A DNA stretch of 21,153 nucleotides from positions 605-21,757 of the forward strand of contig DKLU01000491.1 in the NCBI GenBank assembly GCA_002455915.1. The letters are read 5' to 3'. The DNA comes from Chryseobacterium sp. UBA6632 (lineage in GTDB: Bacteria > Bacteroidota > Bacteroidia > Flavobacteriales > Weeksellaceae). Below the pieces are notes generated by a model, which worked only from the letters and a program-made list of their open reading frames with translations, had not been told where the DNA came from and ran no database searches. Each line of letters begins with the position of its first letter. Within the stretch, counting starts at the first letter, position 1. Positions 7,692-15,519 of the stretch are shown piece after piece. Position numbers and translations under genes: made by a program.

Positions 7692-7707
7692 TTTACCATT
7701 TGGTAAA
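7692..7707. promoter_or_regulatory. Palindromic operator of SDR promoter
   Basis: The sequence TTTACCA-TT-TGGTAAA is an inverted repeat with 7-bp arms. On the minus strand its end is 25 bp before the TTTG of the -7-like AACCTTTG at about 7663-7670. The same palindrome stands at the same distance in the promoter of the neighbouring Crp/Fnr gene (8320-8335), so that protein is the likely binder. A further half-site, TTTACC, lies between this palindrome and the -7 element. Confidence 0.75.
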
Positions 7708-7716
7708 AAGTATCGT

Positions 7717-8286
7717 TTAACGAATATTTTTTCTTATTCTGCTAAGCGATTGCTGGGTAATTCCTAAATAAGATGCCACCTGCGAGAGAGGAACACGATT
7801 GACAAGACCAGGAAATTGGCTGATGAATGATAAATAACGGGTTGTTGCGTCTTCAGAAACCAAAGGACTTCTTCTTTCGATAGTTTTCATCAGACAATTT
7901 CTGACAATAAGATTCTCCATATCTTTCCAAACAACAATGGTATTTCCAATCTCGTCCCAGTTTTTCTTTGAAAATACAAGCAACTCACAATCTGTGATTG
8001 CCTGTATATATTCTGAGGCAACCATCTGTAATTCAAATTTCTGCTGGTCTGAAACAAAGTTATTTTCCTCAACAAAAGAATGCGTAATCTCTTCGCTCTT
8101 ATTATTATAATAACAAAATCTGGTTACCCCTTTAAGAAGAAACCCAACATATCGTGGGATTTTGCCTGCTTCAGAGAAATATTCATCTTTGCGAAGTTCC
8201 ATTTTTTCTGCTTTGCTTAGAATCAATTCTATCTGCTGGCTGTTTAGATTACCAAATTGTAGTATGTAATTTACAAATTCTTCCAT
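7717..8286 (-). CDS. Crp/Fnr-family transcriptional regulator
   Basis: This 189-residue regulator has a cNMP-binding-type beta-roll (about 20-115; GKIPRYVGFLLKGVTRFCYY is the core) and a short C-terminal helix-turn-helix (about 165-186; VPLSQVASYLGITQQSLSRI). There is no four-Cys Fnr cluster motif, and I do not see the residues used to bind cAMP, as in most flavobacterial members of this family. It lies upstream of an SDR on the same strand, each with its own promoter carrying the same palindrome. Autoregulation plus control of the SDR is the simplest reading. The ligand is unknown. Confidence 0.92.
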   Translation of the reverse strand: MEEFVNYILQFGNLNSQQIELILSKAEKMELRKDEYFSEAGKIPRYVGFLLKGVTRFCYYNNKSEEITHSFVEENNFVSDQQKFELQMVASEYIQAITDCELLVFSKKNWDEIGNTIVVWKDMENLIVRNCLMKTIERRSPLVSEDATTRYLSFISQFPGLVNRVPLSQVASYLGITQQSLSRIRKNIR

Positions 8287-8319
8287 TATACAAATTTCAC
8301 CTTTACTGCGGAAAAATGA

Positions 8320-8335
8320 TTTACCATATGGTAAA
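8320..8335. promoter_or_regulatory. Perfect palindromic operator of the Crp/Fnr gene
   Basis: TTTACCATATGGTAAA is a perfect 16-bp palindrome. On the minus strand it ends 25 bp before the TTTG of GAAATTTG, a -7-like element just before the ATG at 8286. The arms and the 25-bp distance are identical to the SDR promoter operator at 7692-7707. This implies one dimeric regulator for both, most simply the Crp/Fnr protein itself. Confidence 0.78.
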
Positions 8336-8382
8336 AACTTTTATCGATTAATCAGATTCTTAATTCTTGATGAGAAAAATTT

Positions 8383-8414
8383 TTAAAAAAAAGGAAGCTC
8401 CTGCTTCCTCTTTT
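8383..8414 (-). terminator. Strong minus-strand terminator
   Basis: On the minus strand, GGAAGC-AGGA-GCTTCC is followed by eight T. It is placed to stop transcription from the operon ending at 8774 before it enters the Crp/Fnr promoter. The opposite strand has TCTTTT after the same hairpin, so weak activity in the other direction is possible. Confidence 0.8.
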
Positions 8415-8773
8415 GCTTGTCTACATTTATTGTTGGATAAGATATATTTATATATCAAATGTAACAAACATAGTATAGATCACTAGTTTATATTAAACGA
8501 CAAAAGACTTTAATCTAAAGATTAAATTTCAATTAATATTACTTAATAAAACGGATATTTTATATTTCAATTTCTAGATTAATGTATAAACTTAAATGCC
8601 ATTTAACATTTTCAAAATATTGTTTACAGCCGCTAATGAAAGGTTTCAAAAAAATCCTTCCAAGTCCAAAAATTTTCCAAGGATACGAACTAGGATATTC
8701 CGATCCATTTTTTTGTTTTTGATTTCACAACAATCCCAATTAATCCTCTTTAACTTGCCTAAGAATTCAATTA
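8415..8773. other. AT-rich intergenic stretch with two small palindromes
   Basis: No credible gene is present. Two AT-rich palindromes occur: GATATAT-TT-ATATATC at 8441-8456 and TTTAATC-N4-GATTAAA at 8509-8526. Minus-strand reading frames in 8580-8760 are short and broken, with no recognised motif. The stretch lies downstream of a decayed gene and may itself hold unrecognisable remnants. Confidence 0.4.
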
Positions 8774-9767
8774 TTAAAGTTTCACCACCGCTCTCCCCTG
8801 CATTTTCCCGCTGTGTATTCTATCAATATATTCGGGCAGTTCTTCAAGACTTATTATTTTTGCTAAATCGTTAAGTTTTTGAGGTTTCCAATCAGTTCCC
8901 AGATTTTTCCATACAGGAAGTCTCTTTTCCAAGGGAATTTCCACACTGTCAATTCCGATTAGCTGAATTCCTTTAAGAATAAAAGGAAAAACGGTTGTAT
9001 TAAGTTCTCCGCCGCCTACCATTCCGCAGGTTGTCACCACTCCTCCATAATGGAGACTTTTGATTAAAGTTGCCAAAATATTGCCTCCCACTGTATCGAT
9101 AGCCGCCGAAAAATGGGGTTTAAGCAACGCTTTAGCGCTTTTATCTTCAAAATCCTGTCTTGAAATAATCTCAGCTGCACCCAATGATTTCAAAAAAGGA
9201 GTTGCTTCTTCTTTTGAGCTGATTGCCGCCACCTGAAATCCTAATTTTGCTAAAATAGCAACTGCCACCGAACCGACTCCTCCGGTAGATCCACTAACTG
9301 CAACAATCCCTTTTTCTGGCGTGATTCCATTGCGAAGCAATGCCTGAACAGAAAGACCTGCAGTAAAACCAGCAGTACCATAAATCATCGCTTCTTTAGC
9401 TGTAAGACCTTCCGGTAGTTTAATAATCCAGCTTTCAGGAACAACAATGTACTGCCCGAATCCTCCGTTGGTATTCATTCCCAGATCAAAACCTGTTACT
9501 AACACCTGATCTCCACTTTTCCAGAGTGACGAAGAGGAGACTTCAACCGTTCCCGCTGCATCAATTCCCGGAGTGTGGGGATAGTTTCTTGTCAACCCCT
9601 TTATTTCCTTTGGCTGATAATGCATCTTTGTAATTAAGAGAACTGTATTCGACTCTTATCAATACTTTCCCATCAGGAATATTCTTAATTTGCTTTTCTA
9701 CAATTGTTGAGCTATACGTGCCATCTTCTTGTTCTGCAGTTTCTAACGCCTGCTATGTTTTTGTCAT
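8774..9767 (-). pseudogene. Acrylyl-CoA reductase/YhdH-like zinc-free MDR, broken twice
   Basis: The body (283 residues from the first usable ATG at 9625) matches YhdH/AcuI-type medium-chain reductases: HTPGIDAAGTVE, GDQVLVTGFDLG, MIYGTAGFTAGLSVQAL, the NADP loop SGSTGGVGSVAV, and DTVGGNILATL. The family is normally about 330 residues and starts earlier. The missing N-terminus is still readable upstream from ATG 9765-9767: QALETAEQEDGTYSS, then VLIRVEYSSLNYKDAL. It is interrupted by an amber codon at 9753-9755 (codon 5) and by a +1 shift at the four-base run 9596-9599, where three G on the coding strand would restore KGLTRNYPHTPG. It is the last gene of the operon, 21 bp after the broken acetolactate decarboxylase. 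It is probably non-functional. Confidence 0.85.
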
Positions 9768-9788
9768 AATAATTCTTTTTGTATAAAG

Positions 9789-10589
9789 TTAGTAAACGGA
9801 AGAAGATTCTTTACCTTGAAACTTCAACTGACGGAAGCGACTGTTTTCACGTAGTAATTCGATATCATAGCCGCTTTTTTCATTAAAATAAATTTTAATT
9901 TCTGCGTCTACAAGATTTCCCGACATCAGATGCCCCGCAAATTTTCTATCATCCTAAATAAAATGAAAATGAAACGGAGAAAGATCAACGTTACTTAATA
10001 ATGATGGCGTAAAATAACCCACCATTGTTCCTTTAATATTTTTTGCCTTGTACTGAGGCCTCACTTTCATTAATATTGCAAGCTCAGTCGTATCTTCCGG
10101 AGAAACGGGATCTGCGCCTCCCACAGTGATCTCTGCCCAAGTTCCCTCAATTTTGATCGCATAAGGTAGATTTTGAGTGGTTAATAGCGCCTGAACTTTA
10201 TCTTGTAATTCCTCGAAACTTCCTGTAAAAGATAAGGTTTTCACATCATCAGCATTAAAAAATGTGAGTGAAGTAAATGGAGATTTAAGATTTTCTGAGG
10301 CTACTTCCACTTTTCCGGAGGGTGGAATCCTGTAAATAATTCCATCCAAGGCAACAAGTTCTCCGTTAAGATGATTAAATGTTCCCAGCCCGAAATCTCC
10401 GTGCGCTTTTAATTCTTTCACCGTATGAGCGCCTTCGTAAATTCCTCTGCGCATTGCATCAATCATAGAATAATACCAAATTCGATCATCCTTAGATTTT
10501 TTCCTGATTTTATCAGGATGCTGTTGCGTATTGCCCGAAAAGGAAAAGAACAAAGCCAAAAGAGACAAATTAAAGATTGTTTTTTTCAT
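9789..10589 (-). pseudogene. budA: Exported alpha-acetolactate decarboxylase with internal amber codon
   Basis: Residues 1-211 encode a Sec signal peptide (about 1-22) and an acetolactate decarboxylase domain: GDFGLGTFNHLNGELVALDG near 65-85, then GTMVGYFTPSLLSNVD. The zinc motif begins as FHFHF. A TAG at 9954-9956 (codon 212) ends the frame there, yet the same frame then continues without a shift as DDRKFAGHLMSGNLVDAEI to TAA at 9789-9791, giving 266 codons plus the final stop, a normal length. The third expected zinc His, in AGHL, lies after the amber, so the truncated product should lack activity. The intact enzyme would make acetoin from acetolactate. No acetolactate synthase is nearby. 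It is cotranscribed with the cupin (44 bp upstream). Confidence 0.85.
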
Positions 10590-10633
10590 AATAATTGGGA
10601 GTGATGTTGTCTAAAAAAATATTTGATAAAAAC

Positions 10634-11047
10634 CTATTTCTTCTCAAAATAATGATCCTTTCCCTCAATCCAGTCTTTTCTTGCCGGACTGAAAAAATCG
10701 ATGTCAATCGTGTCATCCTCCAGTGCTGTAAAACTGTGAGGAACATTCGGTGGAATGATGATTCCGTCTCCGGCTTTTACGATATATTCTTTGTCCAAAA
10801 TTTTCACTTTTACACTCCCTTTTGTAATCAGAGAATACTGTTCGTTGGAATGCTGATGGGTCGGAACCACTGCTCCTTTTTTATACGTAAAATATCCGAT
10901 CGTTCCCTGTTCACCGGAAATCATTCCTCTTGTGAGAAGTTCGTTAACGGGTTTTGTTGGTAATTCTTTCAAGGTAAATGTCTGGACATTTTGGGCAGAA
11001 ATTTTCATAGCAAACAGCATAGTCATCATTAATAATAAATTCTTCAT
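10634..11047 (-). CDS. Exported single-domain cupin
   Basis: This 137-residue protein has a Sec signal peptide (MKNLLLMMTMLFAMKISAQ) and one cupin_2 barrel. Motif 1 is PTHQHSNEQYSLITKG with metal ligands His64, His66 and a Glu/Gln at 69-70. Motif 2 is AGDGIIIPPNVPHSFTA with His104. The C-terminus PARKDWIEGKDHYF resembles cupins often annotated as quercetin-dioxygenase-like. It is probably periplasmic and metal-binding; isomerase, dioxygenase and sensor roles are all possible. It sits 24 bp after a yellow-like lipoprotein gene and 44 bp before an exported acetolactate decarboxylase, so three consecutive genes encode exported proteins. Confidence 0.88.
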   Translation of the reverse strand: MKNLLLMMTMLFAMKISAQNVQTFTLKELPTKPVNELLTRGMISGEQGTIGYFTYKKGAVVPTHQHSNEQYSLITKGSVKVKILDKEYIVKAGDGIIIPPNVPHSFTALEDDTIDIDFFSPARKDWIEGKDHYFEKK

Positions 11048-11071
11048 TTTTGTAATTGAATTGATTTGATT

Positions 11072-12202
11072 TTAAATTTTAATTCTAAACACTTTAAAAG
11101 GCTTTTTAAACAGATCTTTCCCGTCGTGAAACCAAGGCATTAGCTGAATCTGAGAATTGGAAATGTATAAATATCCATCATCAGAAATACTGTAACTGTC
11201 CGGCCAGATCAGTTTTTCATCGTCCTTTACAATCGTCTGCATTTTCAGATCCGGAGTAATTTTCACGATTGAATTTTTCTCCAAATCTCCCAAATACAGG
11301 TTTCCTTTTTTATCGAAAATCATCCCGTCTGTCGTGATGAATTTCCCTAAATCTTCTACACTTTTGTTTAAGACAACTTCATTGGTTTTAAAATCTCTCA
11401 ACAAATCGGTTTTAATTCTGTACAAATGGTTGTCTGTAAGTGGTTTGTAGTATAGATATTGATTATCGGGAGTGAGTGCAATACCGTCTGAATTCACTTT
11501 CAGCAAAGAACCGTCGCCTTTTTTAAGTTCTGTACCTAAAGGAGAAAAATGATAATTCGGGTCAGATTTCACGGATGGAGAATTGGCTAAAACCAATCTT
11601 GATGCTCCTGTATTGATATTCAAAACCACTATTCCGCCGGTATTTGAATTGGTTAAATACGCAAAACCATTTTCATTATCCACACGGATATCATTGATGT
11701 AGACATCTTCACTCACCACATTTTCAGGAAATCTGTAGATTTTCTCAATTTTATTGTTGGCTAAATTGATTTTCACCACTTTACTGCTGTGTTGATACAC
11801 TTTTCCAAGCCCGATTCCTGCCGCATCTACGATCCAAAGAAATCCTTTGTCATCGGTAACTACAGACTGTACGGTGACAAATTTATTCTGTCCATCCTCA
11901 CCTTTTTTGAAGCTGTTCCATTCCGTATCGGGATACGGAACCGGTTTCCCATCTTTCACCTCAACCACGGAATAGGAATGATTGTCCAGCCAATAAGGAT
12001 AATTCACAAAGACCCGGTTATCTTTTGCCACGGCAACACCCGTTAACTGATACTTGCTGTCAGAGAAAACCTCTTCTAACTGTGCATTTTTTTCGGTAGA
12101 AACTTCGCTATTAGCCACTTGTTTCGGCTGTTTGCAAGACTTTTTACAAGAGGCTAATGACACCAATGCCATTGCCAATACTGCAATATTTTTTAAGTTC
12201 AT
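11072..12202 (-). CDS. Yellow/major royal jelly protein-like lipoprotein
   Basis: This 376-residue protein starts with a lipoprotein signal: lipobox LASC with Cys19, followed by a Lys-rich segment. The mature part is a beta-propeller of the major royal jelly protein/yellow family: GVAVAKDNRVFVNYP, DDKGFLWIVD, YINDIRV, YLTNSNTGGIVVLN, SDGIALTPDNQYLYYKPL and the terminal YLYISNSQIQLMPW. It is a paralogue of the protein at 13333-14406. Bacterial members are uncharacterised; related propellers hydrolyse lactones or bind amines. It is probably anchored in a membrane facing the periplasm. It lies 24 bp after the MDR gene and 24 bp before the cupin, clearly in one operon. Confidence 0.88.
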   Translation of the reverse strand: MNLKNIAVLAMALVSLASCKKSCKQPKQVANSEVSTEKNAQLEEVFSDSKYQLTGVAVAKDNRVFVNYPYWLDNHSYSVVEVKDGKPVPYPDTEWNSFKKGEDGQNKFVTVQSVVTDDKGFLWIVDAAGIGLGKVYQHSSKVVKINLANNKIEKIYRFPENVVSEDVYINDIRVDNENGFAYLTNSNTGGIVVLNINTGASRLVLANSPSVKSDPNYHFSPLGTELKKGDGSLLKVNSDGIALTPDNQYLYYKPLTDNHLYRIKTDLLRDFKTNEVVLNKSVEDLGKFITTDGMIFDKKGNLYLGDLEKNSIVKITPDLKMQTIVKDDEKLIWPDSYSISDDGYLYISNSQIQLMPWFHDGKDLFKKPFKVFRIKI

Positions 12203-12226
12203 TTTGATAATTTTAAATGATAGATT

Positions 12227-13162
12227 TTACAAAGTCACCACGATTTTACCAACTGTTCTGCCCGTTTCCTGCTCCAGATGTGCTTCTCTCATTTGTTCGA
12301 AAGGAAAAGATTTTGAAACGTGAGGTTTAACGGCTCCGCTTTCCAGTAAAGAAGCAATCTGTTTCATATCTTCGCCGCTGGATTGTACGAGAATGAAATA
12401 GCCTTTCACACCTTTAGATTCTGCTTTTGATGTCACCTGCTCATTCAGACCTGTCGGAATACTGATGATGGAACCGCCTTCTTTGGTCACTTCAAGGGAA
12501 TGGTCGATATTGTCTCCTCCAATCGTGTCCAACACAAAATCAAAAGTTCTGCCCGCAGATTTCCAGTCGAAACCGTGATAATCAATATGTGAATCTGCTC
12601 CTAAACTCAAGACAAAATCTTTATTTTTTGCGGAAGAAGTTCCCGTTACTTTCGCTCCTAAATGTTTGGCGATCTGTACCGCGATATGCCCCACTCCACC
12701 TGAAGCCGCGTGAACCAAAACGTTTTGCCCTTCCTGAATATTCGCATTGTGAACCAAAGCCTGATACGCCGTAAGTGCCACCAAAGTGGAAGCTGCAGCG
12801 TCTTCAAACGAGATATTTTTCGGTTTTAAAGCCAGTTGATTGGCCGGAGCTGCGACATATTCTGCATACGCTTTCCCGTGTCCGGGGAAGTTGACCATTC
12901 CGAAAACCTCATCGCCCACTTTAAAGTCTAGGCTTTTAGTTTCTTCTACAATTCCGGAAATATCCCAACCCAAAATCAATGGATTTTCTGTTTTGATTCT
13001 TCCGTAAACACCTTTTCCAGCACGGCTTTTCACATCTACCGGATTGATGCTGATGGCTTTTACTTTTATTAATACTTCGCCTTCGTTTAGGGTTGGTTTT
13101 GCCAATTCTACGTATTCTAAATTTTCTACGTTTCCTGCTTCTTTTAATACAATTGCTTTCAT
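12227..13162 (-). CDS. Zinc-free NADPH:quinone oxidoreductase-like MDR
   Basis: This medium-chain reductase is 311 residues, full length. The N-terminal GroES-like fold contains LIKVKAISINPVDVKSR and PLILGWDISGIVEE. The nucleotide loop is HAASGGVGHIAVQIAKHLGA near 151-170, and the end is EQETGRTVGKIVVTL. Zinc ligands of alcohol dehydrogenases are absent, placing it with quinone or enone reductases. It is cytosolic and NADPH-dependent by family. It is the first gene of the operon running to 8774 (24 bp before the yellow-like lipoprotein). No shared direct-repeat box is visible upstream; the -7-like GCACTTTG lies inside a repeat-like stretch. Confidence 0.9.
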   Translation of the reverse strand: MKAIVLKEAGNVENLEYVELAKPTLNEGEVLIKVKAISINPVDVKSRAGKGVYGRIKTENPLILGWDISGIVEETKSLDFKVGDEVFGMVNFPGHGKAYAEYVAAPANQLALKPKNISFEDAAASTLVALTAYQALVHNANIQEGQNVLVHAASGGVGHIAVQIAKHLGAKVTGTSSAKNKDFVLSLGADSHIDYHGFDWKSAGRTFDFVLDTIGGDNIDHSLEVTKEGGSIISIPTGLNEQVTSKAESKGVKGYFILVQSSGEDMKQIASLLESGAVKPHVSKSFPFEQMREAHLEQETGRTVGKIVVTL

Positions 13163-13216
13163 AATATTGATATTTTTTTAATGTTATTTATTTTTGATTA
13201 TTTGATAATACCTTTG

Positions 13217-13320
13217 ATTTTAACACAAAGTGCACTAATTTTTTTTAACTACTACCTGTTTTTTAAGTTTCACAAAGCCTTTTCACTTATAGAAGCTCAC
13301 AGAGTTTTACTTTTATGACA
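13217..13320. repeat. Possible dispersed flavobacterial intergenic repeat
   Basis: The stretch contains ACACAAAGTGCACTAA at its left edge, TTTCACAAAGCC in the middle and AGCTCACAGAGTTTTA at its right edge, giving a loose inverted arrangement of CACAAAG/CTCTGTG words. This resembles repeats I recall between flavobacterial genes, but only one copy is in the window, so repeat status is not shown here. It lies between the yellow-like gene and the MDR operon and may contain that operon's promoter. Confidence 0.3.
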
Positions 13321-13332
13321 ATGAGTTTGAAT

Positions 13333-14406
13333 TTAATTTCGTTGTGGTTTTGCATTGATTTTCAGCTTATAAATCACCACCGGAAATTTAACTTTGCTTT
13401 TTCCGTTCTGAAATGCCGCCAAGCGGTTCAGCTGACCTGTAGGTATCCACAGATATCCGTCGTCATCAATCCATAAAGCGTCTGCCCAGAGCAATCTTTT
13501 GTCTTTAATGACCAGGCTTTCTTTTCCTTCCGGTGATATTTTAATGATTTCACTTTTATTGACGTCGCTTACATAAATATTTCCATCCGCATCAATGGTT
13601 GTTCCTCCTGTTGATGGAGTTTTGTAGAATAATTCAACTTTGGATGCCAAATCTTTTTCAGATATATTTTCATCAATCAGATATTGAGTTTCAACTCTCC
13701 AAAGCGGGCCGCTTGCAGGCTGGAAATAGAGCCACTTTCCATCGGGAGAAATTTCCAGTTGGTCTGCGTGGATTCTCACTTCATTTACTTTTTCATCTTT
13801 CATTATTTTTCCTTCTGCTTTTATCGGTAAATTATCGGTGGTTGAGGGGTGATTTTCCAAAACTCTTCTGCCCTTCCCTGCCGTTTTATCCAAAATAATT
13901 AAAGCTGGTTCGCCCGCATCTGTCAGATAAATCGTGTTTCCTGCAATTCTTAAATCATCAATAAAAGTTGAAGGTTTTGCAATTCCAGAAAGTGGAATTA
14001 TCTGCTGAATAGTATTAGTTTTAATATCAATTGAAACTAATTTTAAGGCATTTCCTGATAATGGATTTTGTCCCATCGAAGGCGTTCCCGTATCGACAAT
14101 CCAAAGCAAACCGTCCGGTCCTATTCTCAGTGAATTGGTTCTTACGAATTTCTCATTTGCGTCTGCTCCCGATTCCCAATTGTTCCAGTCTTCATTTGGA
14201 TAGGGAATGATTTTTCCGTTTTTCAGAACTTCCCCGATTCTCATTCCTTTATCGCCTTCAATTCTTGGAAAATTAACAAAGATTCTTCCGTCCGAGCTTG
14301 TCGTAACGCCATTCCAAACTACATCTGATGTTGCTACTTTTTCTAATTGTGCATTCGCTAATCCGAAGAAAAGAAATAAGGAAATAAGGTTGAATTTAGT
14401 TTTCAT
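13333..14406 (-). CDS. Yellow/major royal jelly protein-like exported protein
   Basis: This 357-residue protein has a Sec signal peptide ending LANAQ (cleavage near 19-20), with no lipobox. The mature part is a yellow-type propeller: GVTTSSDGRIFVNFP, GPDGLLWIVDTGTP, FIDDLRIAGNTIYLTD, HADQLEISPDGKWLYFQP, GGTTIDADGNIYVSDV, WADALWIDDDGYLWIP. It is clearly paralogous to the lipoprotein at 11072-12202, but soluble. The gene stands alone behind its own promoter with the shared 21-bp direct-repeat box (14438-14494), directly downstream of the AraC gene at 14572. Location in the periplasm is inferred. The activity is unknown; a lactonase-like reaction or ligand binding is possible. Confidence 0.88.
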   Translation of the reverse strand: MKTKFNLISLFLFFGLANAQLEKVATSDVVWNGVTTSSDGRIFVNFPRIEGDKGMRIGEVLKNGKIIPYPNEDWNNWESGADANEKFVRTNSLRIGPDGLLWIVDTGTPSMGQNPLSGNALKLVSIDIKTNTIQQIIPLSGIAKPSTFIDDLRIAGNTIYLTDAGEPALIILDKTAGKGRRVLENHPSTTDNLPIKAEGKIMKDEKVNEVRIHADQLEISPDGKWLYFQPASGPLWRVETQYLIDENISEKDLASKVELFYKTPSTGGTTIDADGNIYVSDVNKSEIIKISPEGKESLVIKDKRLLWADALWIDDDGYLWIPTGQLNRLAAFQNGKSKVKFPVVIYKLKINAKPQRN

Positions 14407-14437
14407 TTTAAATTGATTTTCGATGATTTTGATAAGT

Positions 14438-14494
14438 CAAAGGTAGAAGCGTTCCGGCTGAATAAATAGTCCATTTCGGGGGAAGAATAGCACA
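14438..14494 (-). promoter_or_regulatory. Shared box promoter 1 (yellow-like gene)
   Basis: On the minus strand, half-sites TGTGCTA (14488-14494) and TGGACTA (14467-14473) are 21 bp apart, followed after 21 bp by a perfect -7 element, TACCTTTG (14438-14445). The same design occurs upstream of the genes starting at 16353, 17312 and 18808. The box is probably bound by an AraC-family activator, most simply the one encoded just upstream. Confidence 0.8.
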
Positions 14495-14512
14495 GATTTA
14501 CAGTACAGAAAT

Positions 14513-14549
14513 AAAAAAAGACCGTTCCATTTTCTGAAACAGTCTTTTA
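14513..14549 (-). terminator. Terminator after AraC gene
   Basis: On the minus strand, the stem AAAAGACTGTTTC pairs with GGAACGGTCTTTT (with G-U pairs) around a short loop, followed by a run of T. It begins 22 bp after the AraC stop and separates that transcript from the boxed promoter of the yellow-like gene. Confidence 0.8.
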
Positions 14550-14571
14550 TAAAATTATTCTTGATTTAAAT

Positions 14572-15462
14572 CTAATTCATCTGCGACTTCCTAAATTCCA
14601 AAGGCTTCATTCCTGTCTGTTTTTTGAACAATCTTGTGAAGTAAGATGCATTTTCAAAGCCTAACTCGTAAGCAATTTCAGCAACTCCTTTTTCTCCCAA
14701 CCTCAACAGATTTTTTGCTTCGGAAATCATAAAAATATGAATGAGTTCCATTGCGGTTTTTCCTGTTTCCTGCTTCAATAAATCACTTAAATATCTTGGC
14801 GACACAAAAAGCTGGTCGGCCAAAAATGCGACATTCGGAAGCCCGTTTTTTTCTAACAAACCTTCGCTGATGTATTTTCTCAACGCATCATTGAATTTTG
14901 AAGCCGTCTTTCCTGTCACCTGCGCTCTGTCGATAAACTGTCGTTTGTAATATCGTTGTGCGTATTTTAAAATCGATGAAATATGACTTAAAATAATATC
15001 ACGACTGTATTCATCAGGATTATTAAAATATTCGCTCTGAATTTTCGAATGAAGCTCCAAAATAATCTGCTCTTCTTTTGGAGAAAGGTGCAAAGCTTCC
15101 GTTACTTCATAATCAAAAAAGCTGTATTTTTCAATTTCCTTGAAAAGTTCGTGGCCATTCAGATAATCTTCGTGAATCAACAGCATATAGCCTTTTTCTT
15201 CAAACTCAAGATTTTTCATCTCGATAATCTGTCTTGGTTTTGCAAAAAACAGACAGCCGTTGTCGTGGTCATACGGTGTACGGCCGTACATAAAAATCCC
15301 TGATTTTATTTTTTTGAAAGCAATCACATAACAATCTGTGGTAAACTCTCTGTTCCCCAATTTGCACTCCGACTGACAGCCGATCATACTGAAAAGCGAA
15401 TGTTCCGGAGCGTCCCAATGATTACCCAAATGTAATTCGGTAAGGGTTTTGTAATGTTGCAT
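14572..15462 (-). CDS. AraC-family transcriptional regulator (centre of boxed cluster)
   Basis: This 296-residue AraC/XylS-type regulator has the same architecture as the other three full copies here. The N-terminal domain has YGRTPYDHDNGCLFFAKPRQI and YYKRQFIDR. The C-terminal double helix-turn-helix has SPRYLSDLLKQETGKTA and GVAEIAYELGFENASYFTRLF. It ends in TAG, showing that TAG is a normal stop in this genome. It follows the alpha/beta hydrolase gene by 57 bp with no clear terminator between, so it probably shares that gene's boxed promoter and would then be autoregulated. Its position amid four boxed promoters makes it the best candidate for the box-binding activator. The effector is unknown. 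Confidence 0.93.
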   Translation of the reverse strand: MQHYKTLTELHLGNHWDAPEHSLFSMIGCQSECKLGNREFTTDCYVIAFKKIKSGIFMYGRTPYDHDNGCLFFAKPRQIIEMKNLEFEEKGYMLLIHEDYLNGHELFKEIEKYSFFDYEVTEALHLSPKEEQIILELHSKIQSEYFNNPDEYSRDIILSHISSILKYAQRYYKRQFIDRAQVTGKTASKFNDALRKYISEGLLEKNGLPNVAFLADQLFVSPRYLSDLLKQETGKTAMELIHIFMISEAKNLLRLGEKGVAEIAYELGFENASYFTRLFKKQTGMKPLEFRKSQMN

Positions 15463-15519
15463 CGGTTTAATTTTATCTAAGTTAAATTAATTTTACCGAA
15501 ACTAAAAACAGAAATTATA

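Noticed and set aside
8580-8760. Short minus-strand frames that could be a transposase or gene remnant
   Set aside because: The frames are short, broken by stops, and show no motif I can tie to any family.
9753-9956. Amber codons in two neighbouring genes as a sign that TAG is reassigned to an amino acid
   Set aside because: TAG is the natural stop of the AraC gene ending at 14572, no other gene here contains an internal TAG, and the second broken gene also has an independent frameshift. Decay is simpler.
13163-13332. A fifth copy of the TGTGCTA box upstream of the MDR operon
   Set aside because: CTGTGAGCT occurs near 13300 on the minus strand, but no second half-site lies 21 bp on and no -7 element follows at the required distance.
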